From the NCBI GenBank assembly GCA_025200525.1, contig CM045770.1:128069429-128133428 (forward strand): a stretch of 64,000 nucleotides of DNA, read 5' to 3'. Below, in pieces: positions 36,594 to 48,130 of the stretch. A program made the translations under genes and the position numbers. Position 1 is the first letter of the stretch; every line of letters begins with the position of its first letter. The notes under the pieces were generated by a model. The model searched no databases. It was not told the origin of the DNA and was given only the letters and a program-made list of their open reading frames with translations. The stretch comes from Camellia lanceoleosa. Its lineage: Eukaryota > Streptophyta > Magnoliopsida > Ericales > Theaceae.

Positions 36594-37050
36594 TCCCTGT
36601 TTTGGTTAAAAGCATTTGGACGTGTTCCGATGTTTACCACGACTCCCTGTTTTGTTTAAGAGCATTTGGACGTGTTCCGATGTTCACCACCATTCCCTGT
36701 TTTGGTTAAAAGCATTTAGACGTGTTCTGATGTTTACCACCACTCCCTGTTTTGGTTAAAAGCATTTGGACGTATTTCGATGTTTACCACCACTCCCTGT
36801 TTTGGTTAAGAGCATTTGGATGTGTTCCAATGTTCACCACCACTCCCTGTTTTGGTTAAGAGCATTTGGACGTGTTCCAATGTTTACCACCACTCCCTGT
36901 TTTGGTTAAGAGCATTTGGACGTGTTCCAATGTTTGCCACCACTCCCTGTTTTGGTTAAAAACATTTGGATGTGTTCCGATGTTTACCACCACTCCCTGT
37001 TTTGGTTACAAACATTTGGATGTGTTCCAGTGTTTATCACCGTTCCCTTT
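36594..37050. repeat. 50-bp tandem array in the 3' region of B
   Basis: Nine complete units start with tccctgt at 36594, 36644, 36694, 36744, 36794, 36844, 36894, 36944 and 36994, exactly 50 bases apart, with a partial tenth at 37044. Units differ at only a few bases. Each contains ggttaa, catttgga and gatgtttaccac. The array is upstream of the polypurine tract, in the part of Tat elements known to breed tandem repeats. Confidence 0.95.
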
Positions 37051-37576
37051 GGTTAAGAACAGTCGGGTACGTTCTGGTGTTCACACCATCCCTTTTCTCC
37101 TTCCGCGTGGAATGCGTTAGGATCTTGTTTGACACCTTGGGTGCGCCCAACGGTTGTGTTATTCTTTGCCTTTCCTGCGTGATACTTAGTTAAGCTTGCA
37201 TAATTTTCTTACATCCTTTCTGCATGAAATGTGGTTTGGTTCATGTTTACTTACTTCTGTTCATGTTAGAGGTTGCTATACCTTACTTCAGTTTGTTTAA
37301 CTGTAGCATTTCTTTGCATAACATTTGCATCTAGATGTTTCATTACAGCCTCATTGCATGATCATAAGTTATGTTTTTGCATCGTGCATATCATTTGCAT
37401 CTTGCCCCAGAACTACGTTGGTTTGATTCCTTACAAAGGAATACATAGGCATCCTGCGGGCCCAACTGTTCTTTGTCTTGCTTGTTTGTTTGTCCAAGTC
37501 TTCGGCCTTGTCAAAAATGGGTCGACTCTGGGCTTTAACGTTCACTCCCGCCATTTCATGACTCCCGATTTCTGTC
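37051..37576 (+). other. 3' non-coding tail of B
   Basis: Non-coding sequence between the array and the polypurine tract, matching A at 50691-51157. No open frame is shared between the two copies. Confidence 0.5.
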
Positions 37577-37585
37577 AAAGAGGGG
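37577..37585 (+). promoter_or_regulatory. Polypurine tract of B
   Basis: AAAGAGGGG followed by caac lies four bases before the 3' LTR, the plus-strand priming site. It is identical in A. Confidence 0.75.
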
Positions 37586-37589
37586 CAAC

Positions 37590-40500
37590 TATAGACACCC
37601 CATTTTTTACCATCCTCAAGACTTAGACTTCATCGTTTGCGCACGCGATGATTGTTCTTGTTTGTGTTCATTTTAAGCGCCCGAAGTGCTCGGCGGAATG
37701 CCTTGTCTTTGAGCCTTTGGACCTTGTTCTTTCTCTACCTTATTTTGGACCAAAATTTGGTGTCTGGACCTATTGGTGACCTGCCGGCCACCCCCCAAGG
37801 CTGTCGGCCATGGATGTGGCCGGTCGGCTACTAGTGGTGGCTGACGACCACCAATCTCTTTTTCTAGATATTTATTGATAGTTGTGCTAGCTGTTGCACA
37901 CTGAGCTGCATCTTCATACATGTGTATGGTAGGATGTATCTAAGCTCAAGGGGTGTTTTTCTATAAATAGGGGTTGTCCTTCCCCATTTTTGAGGGTTAG
38001 CCTTTTTAGAACAAAAATCTCTCTCTCTCTCTAGAATTTCTCTCTCTCTTGTGAGTTTTGCATACACTTACCTAGTTTCTCTTAGGTTTTACACATCAAC
38101 CCTTAACCAAACACTCTCACCTTTGGGCTGAGGAAACTTGGGACCTTGTTTAAGCTCTAGAAGGAGGTCTGAGTTTGAATTTGTGGCTGTTTTGTGCTGT
38201 GCTTCAAAGGTATAGAACTTACCTTGCCTAGACTTGTTTTCAATACTTGCTTTGACATCTATTTAAACTATCTTGGGGCTGGTTTTGGCATGTAAAAAGT
38301 TCTATTTTTGAGACCTAAAAGTGGTGGTTTGAGCTCTTTTGAGTTAGAGGATTTCCACTTCTTTTGCTTTTTAGCTTGTTAAGCTTTTGTGCCATCGTTT
38401 CATCACTTTGAGAAGAACTTTTTTGGGCCTTTAAACCACTAAATCTCAGAGGTTTTTCAGTGGTGAAAACCTTGTTTTGAAGTCCAAAATTGGAGGGGTT
38501 AGCCTCCCCTCCTTGTGTCTTGTTTGCATGCCTAGTTAGCTTCATGAGTTAGCATGTTTTTCTAGCTTAACTTAGCTTTAGTCCAGCATGTTTTTGCCTC
38601 TGTTGTGACCTATTTTGGCTCTGTTTTAGGCTAGTTAATTCAGTTGAGGCTTGTATTGCATAGTTGCAGTGCTATTTCCTTCACTAGCTTAGTGTTTTTA
38701 TGCTTTGGTCATCACTGTTTTGAGTTCAAAGCATGTTTTAGCGTTGTTTTGCACTTCATTTCAGCACTTTAAATCTCTGCAACCTCCCTCCATTCCTCTC
38801 CCTTTTGTTCGCTTTGAAAGTGGTTTCAAACCACTTATTTGCCTAAGTGTGAAATTGAGGTATTGCCCCTAATGGTTTAATCCCTTAGGAGGTTCATTAC
38901 CAACAGTGTAATGCCTCTTTCACGCCCAAAGTAACTTGTGGTTTGATCCATCTTTCCATTAGAGGACACTCACCTTTGGACTTAATCGATTAAAGAATGA
39001 ATCGGTAATTTAAAATGAGTAAACAAAATGGACGAGTAAAAGAGGCAAGATAAGCATCTTTGGTGTTGCATTGCATGTGTTCGAATCGGACGTTAATTCG
39101 AACACAAGGCCAATTGGACATTTCATACTCAAAGTGATGAAATGTGCCATTTTCCTTGGTCACTATCACCCTTGATCATGCATGATAGGGTAGTGGTCTT
39201 TTGAGTCTTGTTTTGCACTCATTAAGCTTGTACAAACTTGGTTCTTTGGCCATCATGCATGGAAATTGCTTGATTGGTGGTTTGAGAGCCAAGAGTTACA
39301 TTCCTTTGAGCTTGTTTGATGACAAGGAGTGTAACAGTACACACAAACTTGTGAGAATACAATATTTTGCCATGTCTGCTCTCTGTTGCAGCAAAAAGTG
39401 GAGTTCATGTCATCAGTGGCCGTCCGGCCACCACTAGTAGCCGACCGGCCACCATTGGTAGTCGACAGGTCCCCTGTCGACCACCAATGAAAATTACACA
39501 GTGTGTTGGTATGTTGGAGCAGAGGCATTCTGGAAGTTGGTGGAATTTTTAGTGTTCAAATGTGCAAACAGAGGCTCATAGCAGCAAAACGGTCGCTTTT
39601 CGGGTGGAGAAACCGAGCATGCATGCATTCCTCGCTCATCGGGATTAGCTAGTTAGTTTAATTAGCATTAGATCAAACATGTGTTGTAGTTAATTAGTTG
39701 TAGCTAATTAAGTGTTTTCAATAATTAGTTAGTTTAACTAGTTATTCGTTTTTGGTTTGTAATTAATTAGCTAGAAGTAGTTAATTAGTTTCGAGTTTTG
39801 TAATAGTTAGCTTAATTAGCATAGCTAGTTAGTTAGCGCTTATTCATTCAGACCCTCCTTCGCGAGGGCGTAATGTTGTTATAAGTGTGCGTGCGTGTGT
39901 GTATGTCTTACAACCCCACATCTTTCTCCCTTTTATTTAATCGCTTTTGATGGTTAGATTAGGGACATTTTCAATTAGCATACCTTATGCTTGCATGTTT
40001 GCATCCATTCATTTGTCTTGCATGCACCGAGGCTTGGCGCATCATTCAAACTGCACTGTCAATTCAATACTCCTTTGAATATGTGTTTCAAAGCATGCTA
40101 TCAAAGTGTTGCAAATACCATGATTAAACAGACGAGCCTATTTAGTTACATCATTGCATGTGTTGCATTAGTCATCTAACATAGTTAGGAATCATGCATT
40201 TTTCTTACTTTGTTTTCTTTCTTGGCTCGGAGTACTCGGTAAGTCTTATGCTTTGGCATACTTGCATGAGTGTAATTGCCATATTGCCATATTTAGCATG
40301 CTTGCTGTGAGGCTATGTGCTTAAATGCTAAACTGCATGAATGCCTATGGATGAAGGTTTATTACTTGAATTTGAATGATTCAACAAATGTAAGTTTTAA
40401 GCCCACTTTGCAAAGTGCCAAATCATGTTTTAAGTCCACTATGTTTGGTGGCAAATGCACATCTTTTAAGCCCATTTTTTCGAACCATTTTCGCAAACAA

Positions 40501-41004
40501 ACATGAGTTGAATTGTTTCAAATTGAGCAAACTAGTCTATACTTACTTGTGCGCATCACATAGTAAAGCTAGTTTAACAACCAAAACAAGAGTACATAAT
40601 GTACATAAAAATCATATCTTGATTAGTAGAGGCTGATCTTTGATCGGGCGAGCGGGGGTGCTCAATTCATGACCTTCCCTCCCCCCGGTACCCAAGTTCC
40701 CGAGCCGAGGCAACTTTGGTGATGACGGACACGTAGCCTTCGGCATGAGTCAGGGTTTCCTAAATTTTTCCAAAATAAAAAATATTTAGGTAGTGACTCT
40801 ATATCTGGCAAAGCAGTCCAATTTTGACATTATTTGATTTAAGATTGATTTTCCAAAAGGTTTGCCAAATTTGGACTCTTTGGTGTTTATCAGTTTCACA
40901 TTGCACTTGTGAGACTAGATTCAGAACCGCGGGAGTCCCAACTGTGAGGCCTTTCTTTTCAACCCTGTCCGAAAGGTAGGGCGCGAGAAAAAGGCGAGTC
41001 CACA
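37590..41004 (+). repeat. 3' LTR of element B
   Basis: A 3415-bp copy paired with 11868-15226. The promoter block has GTCGGC at 37803-37808 and 37823-37828. The palindrome centre is decayed from CACGTG to CATGTG near 37917, and TATAAATAG is at about 37962. A GGCCGAC cluster lies at 39418-39484. It ends GAGTCCACA at 41004, followed by the GAGGG duplication. Confidence 0.88.
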
Positions 41005-41823
41005 GAGGGCCACTACACCGCCTTAGAGAAATCCTTTCAACGGATCAGAGAGTACAGATTGAGGTTGAATCCACAGAAGTGTACATTTGGCGTAACAGCA
41101 GAGAAAATGCTGGGTTTCTTGATCATATAGAGGGGCATTGAGGTTGATTCTTCCAAAATCAAGGCCATACTAGAAATGCCACCACCAAGGACTAAAAATG
41201 AGGTGCGAGGCTTTCTAAGTAAAGTGCAATTCATAAGACGGTTTATTTCAAAATTAACCTCCACTTGTGAACCACTATTTGGTCTCCTGAAGAAAGGAAA
41301 GAAATTCCGATGGGATGACCGATGCCAATTTGCTTTTGAGCAGATCAAGCAGTAGCTTCAGAACCCGCCCGTGTTGTCGCCACCAGAACCGGGGAAGCCC
41401 TTGATTTTGTATCTGTCGGTAATAGATACAACAATGGAATGCATGCTTGCTAAAGAATCTAAGGATAGGGTAGAAAAGGCCATCTATTATCTAAGTAAGA
41501 AGATGTTGGATTATGAGACCCGTTACACCCTGCTAGAGAAGGCTTGCTTAGCTTTGGTATGGGCCACCAGGAAGGTGGGGCACTACCTGTTAGCTCACTC
41601 CGTAATTTTGGTTTCGAGATTAGATCCCATTAAATATCTGTTTGAGAAACCAGCGCTTACGGGTAGGCTAGCCCATTGGTTGCTTCTTCTCTCCGAATTT
41701 GATTTAAAGTATGTCACTTGTAAGTTTGTCAAGGGGAAAGCGGTAGCAGAGTTCCTAGCAGATCACCCAGTGGAAGGGGATGAAGCGGTAGAATACCTAT
41801 TTCCAGATGAAGTTATTCTATAA
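41005..41823 (+). pseudogene. pol: Element A: end of reverse transcriptase and first RNase H
   Basis: Resumes the RT frame cut at 11867 (EGHYTALEKSFQRI, RLNPQKCTFGV). The complete first RNase H lies at about 41395-41700: LYLSVIDTTMECMLA, KAIYYLSKKMLDYETRYTLLEKACLALVWA and LAHWLLLLSEFDLKY. Stops at 41128-41130, 41353-41355 and 41821-41823 interrupt an otherwise open frame. B has glutamine (CAG or tac) at the second site, and CAG at the third. Confidence 0.85.
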
Positions 41824-42330
41824 GTTGAGGAAGAGATCTGGACAATGTACTTTGATGGAGCGTCTAACCAGTACGATTATGAGATAGGGATGTTGATGAT
41901 AGCACCCGACAATTCCCACATACCTTTATCCTTCAAACTCCAGTTCAAAGTATCCAACAACAAAGCAGAATACGAGGCGTGTATCAGTGGATTGGAAGCT
42001 GCCCTAGAACTAGTTGCAAAAAGGTTGGATGTCATCGGGGACTCGAACCTGGTTGTGTCTTAAGCAAAAGGAGACTAGAAGGTCAAAGAAGAAATGATGA
42101 AAATCTATCACCAAACCCTGGACGTTCTGATTCCTAGGTTTGAGAAGTTGACCTTCATGCATCTACTAAGAGAGAACAACAGGTTCGCTGATGCTTTATC
42201 AACTCTATCTTTTATGATAGACATCCCATTTCGAGTCCGAATGCGTCCGATCATTACTGAGCAGAGATATACGCCGACCTATGAGTTGATTGCTGCAATA
42301 GATGAAGTGCAAGATCGAAACCCTTAGTTC
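41824..42330 (+). pseudogene. pol: Element A: archaeal-type RNase H
   Basis: The second RNase H domain, the hallmark of Tat elements. Acidic catalytic motifs are visible: MYFDGASN (FDGAS at 41851-41865), KAEYEACISGLEAAL, VIGDSNLVVS and RENNRFADALSTL. Stops follow VVS and lie in AKGD-W (41 to 42 hundred region, TAA 42061-42063 and TAG near 42076), each where B has a sense codon. Confidence 0.85.
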
Positions 42331-43543
42331 TATGATATCTAGAATTTCTTGGAAAATGAGGTACTAGGGGCAAATGCCAAAGATAAAAGGGTAATACGGC
42401 GGATCGCCATTCAATTTATCATCTGCGGAGGTAAACTGTACAAGATGGGTCATCTAGGAATGCACAAGCTGTGTGTTGACATAGAAGAATCAAAGCGCCT
42501 AATGGAGGCCATCCATGGAGGAGAGTGAGGAGCACACATGAGTGGAGTAATGTTAGCCCGGAAGATTCTCAGGCAAGGTTACTACTAGTCTACCATGGAG
42601 GAGGATTGTATTGGTTTTGTCCGGCGATGCCACAAATGCCAAATTCATGCAAATCGCATGAATATCCTGCCGTCGAAGCTGTATAACATGACTTCACCAT
42701 GGCCTTTCTCAGTCTGGGGAATTGACGTCATTGGGGCAGTTACACCGAAGGGGTCAAACAAGCATGAGGACATTCTAGTGGCAATTGATTATTTCACGAA
42801 GTGGGTGGAAGCTCAGTCTTATGTAGTGTTAAAAGCATTGCATGCAGCTAAGTTCATCTGAAATAACATCATTTGTCGTTATGGGGTCCCGAATGAGATC
42901 ATTTCGGACAATGGCTTCCATTTGAAGAGAGAAGTGATCGACTTGTTGAAGAAATACAACGTGGCTTTTCATAAGTCATCCACATATCGGCCGTAAACCA
43001 ACAGAGCTGTTGAGGCCGCCAACAAGAACATCAAGTACATTTTGCAGAAAATGGTTGAGACTTACAGGGACTGGCCAAACAAATTGCCATTTGCTCTCTG
43101 GGGATATAGGACTACAATTCGGACATCTACTGGTTTATGGAATGGAAGCTGTTCTACCGATTAAAATAGAGGTTTCGTCGCTGTGGGCTATGGCTGAGTG
43201 CCAGATAGCAAAAGCGCATTGGCAGCAGAGCAGGTTCAAAGAACTGATACTGTTTGATGAGAAAAGGCTAAAAGCACTATACCTTGTTCAAGGTTATCAG
43301 CGTAGGATTGCCAGGGCTTTTAACAAGAAAGTTAAGTCCATGAATCTAAAAGAAGGGGATTTGGTGCTCAAAGACAACCGGAGTCCCGTCCATGACCCTA
43401 GAGGCAAGTTCAGACCCAATTGGACTGGCCTTTACATCATCAAATCAATCTGGTCGGGTGGAGCTGTCATTCTTATGGACCTGGATGGCCTAGAATTTTC
43501 CAAACCAATCAACATGGACAAGTTGAAGAAATACTATCCTTGA
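42331..43543 (+). pseudogene. pol: Element A: integrase
   Basis: Zinc-binding H2C2 region at about 42490-42660 (MSGVMLARKILRQGYY, CHKCQIHAN). The catalytic core has Asp at 42724-42726 (WGIDVIG), Asp at 42907-42909 (IISDNG) and Glu at 43012-43014 (AVEAANKN), the DDE triad at the usual spacing. Near 43130 a short deletion shifts the frame and removes part of the loop before VYGMEAVLPI. The C-terminal region (GDLVLKDNR, GKFRPNWTGLYII, MDKLKKYYP) ends at 43543. No chromodomain is seen. Stops at 42328, 42527 and 42994 also break it. Confidence 0.85.
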
Positions 43544-43558
43544 GAGGCTCGCTATGCC

Positions 43559-43758
43559 GAAAACTCGGAAGGACAACCTAGGCAAAAGTTAGAGCACAAA
43601 AAATTTGAAATAAGAAAAATTGAGCTCGCAAGGTTGAAAACCCGAAAGGGCGACCTAGGCAAAAGTTAAAGCACAAAAAAATTGAAATAAGAAAAACTGA
43701 GCTCGCAAGGTTGAAAACCCGAAAAGGGTGGCCTTGGCAAAAGTTAGAGCGCAAAAGG
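43559..43758. repeat. 77-bp tandem repeat just after integrase (A)
   Basis: Units start with gaaaac at 43559, 43636 and 43713 (77-base period, the third partial). Each has 'ctaggcaaaagtta' and 'gagctcgcaaggtt'. In B this region is lost with the integrase end. Confidence 0.9.
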
Positions 43759-44331
43759 AGAGTGTTAATAGCCGAGTGAACCCAAACCGAACTACGTAAG
43801 GCCTGATTCCCATCTTCGGGATACGTAGGCAACTTCATTCTAAAGTCCGGCCGTAAACACTTCCAAATCAACTATATCTATATGTTCGATCAAGGCATCT
43901 TTGTCCGTTCATTATCTTAAAGTTCGGTTGTGAGCCTTACCCTGAAAAAAGAGCTGACTATAGTGTTGAGTAGTGAAATTCAGTCTAGGGGCAATTTTTT
44001 TTTTCATTTCTGGATTCAGGGTTGTACATCTCGAGGATAGAATCCATGTGTGCCAAGTTGTGATCCTTATCAAAAATGGTTTTAAGAAGTTTTAATAAAA
44101 GTTGATTTTGTTCAAATTAATCTTTTTACAATTTAGACCATTTTTGGACCAAAAGGAAAATTTTTAGTGCCTACAACCTCAATTTCATTGATTTCAATAC
44201 AAAGTTCTCCAACTCTCGATGCAAATCAAAGTTGCTTTTTTTTTATTACATTCAAAAGGAAAACTTGAAAGTACAGATTAAAGCAATAAACTTGGGGCAT
44301 AGATGAATCAAGTGTTCCTGTGTCCCCTCCC
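43759..44331 (+). other. Post-integrase non-coding region of A
   Basis: Carries the 'gggatacgtaggcaact' block (43820-43840) common downstream of Tat integrases, then AT-rich sequence shared with B (30211-30679). Confidence 0.5.
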
Positions 44332-45595
44332 TCAGCTTGTAGAAGCTTCAGATGCTAAAGTAGGCCTGGCCTGTGCCTCTTCTTTGAGCCAAGCTATGCA
44401 TTCGCCAGATAAGGCGCAACTGAAATTGGGAGCAGGAGCCAGAAGCTCTCTTGTCCTCCAAGCAGCAGGGTATCTCGCCAATTGAGAGCCTCGGATGAAG
44501 AATGAAACCGGGTACTCCCCCCTTCTTCCAAGCAAATCTGGTCGTGTCCAAATTGACGCCTGAACCGGAATGGAAAGTAGAACGCACAATGCGTCAAACC
44601 AACCAGCTGAATGCCGGGGTTGCCGAGCCATGCTGTAGCTTATCTCAGGCAAATCAAACCAAGGGTAATGCCAAGTAATGGCAGCAACAGACCTGTTGCA
44701 CATCCAATGGCACCACCACCCTTCGTTCAGGAAGTCAACTAGCTGTTGGCGAAAGAAACAACCTCGTGTTGTATACGCAGAGCAAGAATCCACTACTTTC
44801 AACCTATCCACAAGCCATATTTGGGGAGGGATGAAAGAAAAGAGAGATTAAAGAATAGAAAAATGTGCGCTGAGAGAAAAGTGAGAAAAGGGCTTTGAGA
44901 GAAAAACAAAGCATGAGCGCCGAGTGATATGAGAAACACATATTAGAAAGGGTGGGAAACATTACCTGAAGAAGTAGTGGACTTCCCACGAATTTGATGG
45001 TATCTCGCCAATGGAAGGCGTCTAGGCCCGTCAAAGTCTCGGCTAATGCCAAGCCGATGCAGCTCTTGCCCTCTTTCAAACCTTAGGCCACTTCAACTAG
45101 CCGAATGCTAGACCCTCCGAAACCCAGGGCAAGGAGAAAATGAGCTAGCATGCACAAACAAAGGGCATGTTGCCGAAAACTCTGCCAAACACGGTCGCCA
45201 TGGTTACCGGCGTCAGAAAATCGATAAATGAGGTTGGGAATATCTAGCTCTCCGTTGTGAACCAAGGATCAAGCCTCATGTGAAGTGAGCCCACACATCC
45301 TTCCTAAAGCTTGGATGTGACCAAAACGGGACTGAGACAAGATTTCCTCGTCATGCCGGGATTCCATCAACACTTGAAATTCTTCAATTGTTGAACATAT
45401 CTCTTGCCCCCCAAAATTGAAAACATTTGTAATCGAGTTCCAACACCTAGCTGTGACATGAAGGAATGGAAAACACAGCGGAGAACGACTTAGTGGGAAT
45501 AGTGCGTTTATCCCGAAACCCCATAAATTCACTTTTTTTGAGCCATCTAAAGTTGCAATCCAATTTGAGAGTTTTTCGGTAAGGAATGGCTCCAT
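44332..45595 (-). pseudogene. Antisense DUF7745-like gene of A, two exons
   Basis: Homologue of 30680-31962 in B. The start ATG is 45595 (MEPFLTEKLSNWIATLDGSK). Exon 1 is 45595-44966 and exon 2 is 44820-44332, ending EASTS then TGA. The intron (44821-44965) keeps the GT donor, but the acceptor position reads AA where B has AG. Motifs are LWGFGINALFPLSRSPLCF, CWNSITNVFNFGGQEICSTIEEFQVLMES, GLKEGKSCIGLALAETL and LNEGWWCHWMCNRS. Stops occur in SHEA-SLVHN and in EVA-GLKEG; the first fits a CGA-to-TGA change. About 372 codons would be encoded. The function is unknown. Confidence 0.62.
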
Positions 45596-45640
45596 TTGTG
45601 GCAAAAACAAAGCTGGAATGAAGAAACTATGAAGTCTTAA

Positions 45641-45800
45641 CTTTTATAGAAGATAAGGCACTGAGTGAAAGACAGGTTGCAACAATCTGGAGGTCCCTCA
45701 CACTGATGGGCAACCGGCCAGTGGTGATGGCCGACAGCCACCTTTTGTAGCCGACCGGCTACTACTGGTGGTCGACAGCCACCTTTTGTGGCCGACAGCA
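45641..45800 (-). promoter_or_regulatory. Promoter of the A DUF7745-like gene
   Basis: On the minus strand the TATA box CTATAAAAG lies near 45642-45650, about 50 bases before the ATG. Upstream, 45705-45797 holds at least three GCCGAC sites (near 45731, 45752 and 45790) and decayed copies. Confidence 0.5.
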
Positions 45801-45909
45801 TTCTTGTCTATCCTGTGGTCTTCCTGTGTGTTGAGAGTGATGAGAATATGTGTTTTGTTCTGCTCTTTGTGCATTGTGTTGTCTTGTTTTAGTTAGTTTT
45901 GTTGAGACG

Positions 45910-46060
45910 TTTTGTTTCAATTTGTTTATCGAGTTGTATTTATCCCGTTTTGCTTATCCAGTTGTATTTGTCTTGTTTATCTAGTTGTTGTGTATTGTGT
46001 GTTGTTTATCAAGTTGTACATTACTTGATTATTTATCGAGTTGTACATTGTTTTTCTTGT
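45910..46060. repeat. TTTATCGAGTTGT minisatellite between the antisense genes (A)
   Basis: Five or more degenerate copies of 'tttatcgagttgta' or 'ttatccagttgta', the same element as at 32215-32370. Confidence 0.55.
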
Positions 46061-46749
46061 TTTGTTGGTAGTTGGTTCATTACCTGATTAAGAAGGTTGT
46101 GCAAATGCAATGTGCAATTTCCATCAATCAAGTTCAATCTCATTTCCATGCCATGTGGTGTTCAGAATGCAAAATACAACACTTTTTCATACAAAAAGAC
46201 TGGTTTTCATTTCAATCACGGTTACTTTTTACAAAAGGAGTACAAGTTTTTAAAGCAAATAAAACTTGTCTAATGTTGTACAAAGAACTAACACTACTAG
46301 CAAAAAGAAACTAAGCAAAAGTACAAAAAATCAGTGCCAGCTATCTCAGTCTCGAGAGGCCTTCTTCATCCTCTTCTTGGGCAGAGCCTCGAGTCGCTCC
46401 ATCGTCATTGCTTGCACCTCCCTCCAACCGTAACCGAGAATCGTCACGCCATCTGCCTCAGAGCCTGACTCAGCATCATCTCCACTAGCAGAACCCGACC
46501 CAGCGTCATCATCTCCACTCTCGGATGACTCAGCGTGCTGACTCGCTACCTCCTCGACCTTGCTGGTCTCAACCTCGTCATCGCTCAGAATGGGCTCGAA
46601 AGGGCCACTCTCATCTCGGGTGTCCCTAGCTCTGCCTCAGCTGCATGTCGAAGCCTGTCTCTCTCTCCTCCTTACCACCGGAGAGGGCACTAATGGTCCT
46701 ACTGCAGCCGCCACTGGCGCTATCGGTATGAGTGGGACCTGAAAAAGGC

Positions 46750-46960
46750 GATTGTCATATGTCAGCCACAGTTTGTGTATCAGATGCAAGTATGATGTAC
46801 AGAATGAGTGTATGCAGGAGTTAGATACAATGTATGAGTACAGTCTGGAAATGCAGTATTTTAGATGCAGTGTATCAATGCAGTGTAGGTCAGATGCAAT
46901 GTGTCAATGTAGTGTGGAGCAGTGTTTGAAATGTCAGTTTCAGTGTGTCAGCAGAAATTT
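46750..46960. repeat. Degenerate tandem repeat in last PMD intron (A)
   Basis: Words 'gcagtgtatcaatgcagtg' and 'atgtagtgtgg' recur. It is the counterpart of 33085-33255 in B, where the array is longer and cleaner. Confidence 0.5.
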
Positions 46961-47999
46961 GATAACTGGAACGTAAGAAAACTGAAGAAATTACCTGAAT
47001 GGCATCGAAGCGGAGCAGTGCCTCTCTCCTCAATATCATGCCCTTGAATGAGGCTAATAGCTCTAGCAGATCCTCGGTGTATCTTGGGTGTGCCTGCGAA
47101 TGCATTTGGGAATGATCAATGTCTAGAAGGAATGAATATCTGAGAGAGAATGAAAAAAACTGTGGTACATACCGGGGGGTGAGTCAGGAGCTCTAACGTA
47201 TCTATGCCCCATTGCAGCAGGCTCGATCGGGATCTGATATGCCTCCCCAGTATACCGCCAATAAGTGAGTGCAGTAGGCAGCTCTAGCCAGCCGGTCCTC
47301 TGCCTCGCCTAAGGAGCCCCTCTGCCATAAGCCCTGGCTGCCCTGGTCGCTCTAGGTCCCATCCTCGTAACAAGAGCTTTCGCTCCCTCGCCTCCATGAA
47401 TACCGGTCAGAGGTGACATAATGTATGTCTGAATGAAGATTGCATAATCACCCTCAATTCGGAAGTATTCCACCTCCAAGCCCACCATGAACTGGATAAC
47501 TCTGTCAACAGATAGGCTGTCCACTAATCTCATGGACTCTGGCGGCATCATCGGTATGAACTGAGCAGGCATACCCAAAAACTGGCGTACGACTCTTTCA
47601 ACACCAGGCTCGGCAGACTAGACCCTCAACTAGAATGTGATAGCGAGAAATGCCCAGGCCGCATTATACTGGCCCTGAATCCCTGTCAGTATTATGGACC
47701 ATGGCTGCCATGTGATATGAAATGGAAAGTAAATAGGTTATTAGTTGCTGTCAGTTGCTAATGTGAATCAGAACAGTGTGAAAGCAAATGATGACCGTGT
47801 TTTAGGTTACCTCATGAGCAGCTATGGTGTCAAAGTAACGCCTGAAGAAAGAAAAAGGCTCGCGAGTCCTGCGGCGAAGCTGACCATCGTACACCCGTGA
47901 ATAGGAGATCGTCAATGGAACCTCCACCTCTGGCTCTGGGGCAAAAGTCAGAAAGTACGCGTACACCCATAACTATGGAGAAAGCACAGGGATATATGA

Positions 48000-48130
48000 T
48001 CAATACAGTGTATGAACAGATATAAGAAATGCAAAGCAGAAAGCATACAATGTATGAACATATATAGGAAATGCAAAGCATAAAGTACATGCGTTGAACA
48101 GATGTAAAGCAAGAAATGCTGAACAGAAAA
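48000..48130. repeat. Tandem repeat in second PMD intron (A)
   Basis: Two to three units of about 50 bases carry 'tatgaacagatata' and 'gaaatgcaaagca'. Counterpart of 34335-34500. Confidence 0.5.

Larger units (their letters stand above)
11868..41004 (+). mobile_element. Element B: Tat-lineage retrotransposon nested in A
   Basis: It belongs to the same family and orientation as A, with LTRs 11868-15226 and 37590-41004, flanked by GAGGG duplications. The LTR starts have decayed from TG to AG (5') and TA (3'). It carries the same gene order, including both antisense genes. Between 22802 and 30210 it is interrupted by reverse-oriented LTR pieces (C1, C2), and about 0.9-1 kb of integrase and post-integrase sequence present in A is missing. 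Confidence 0.9.

Noticed and set aside
36594..37050. CRISPR-like regular array
   Set aside because: Units are contiguous with no variable spacers, in a plant retrotransposon 3' region; it is a tandem repeat.
43578..43871. 97-codon minus-strand frame after integrase of A
   Set aside because: It simply translates the 77-bp tandem repeat; the repeat units give the same peptide twice.
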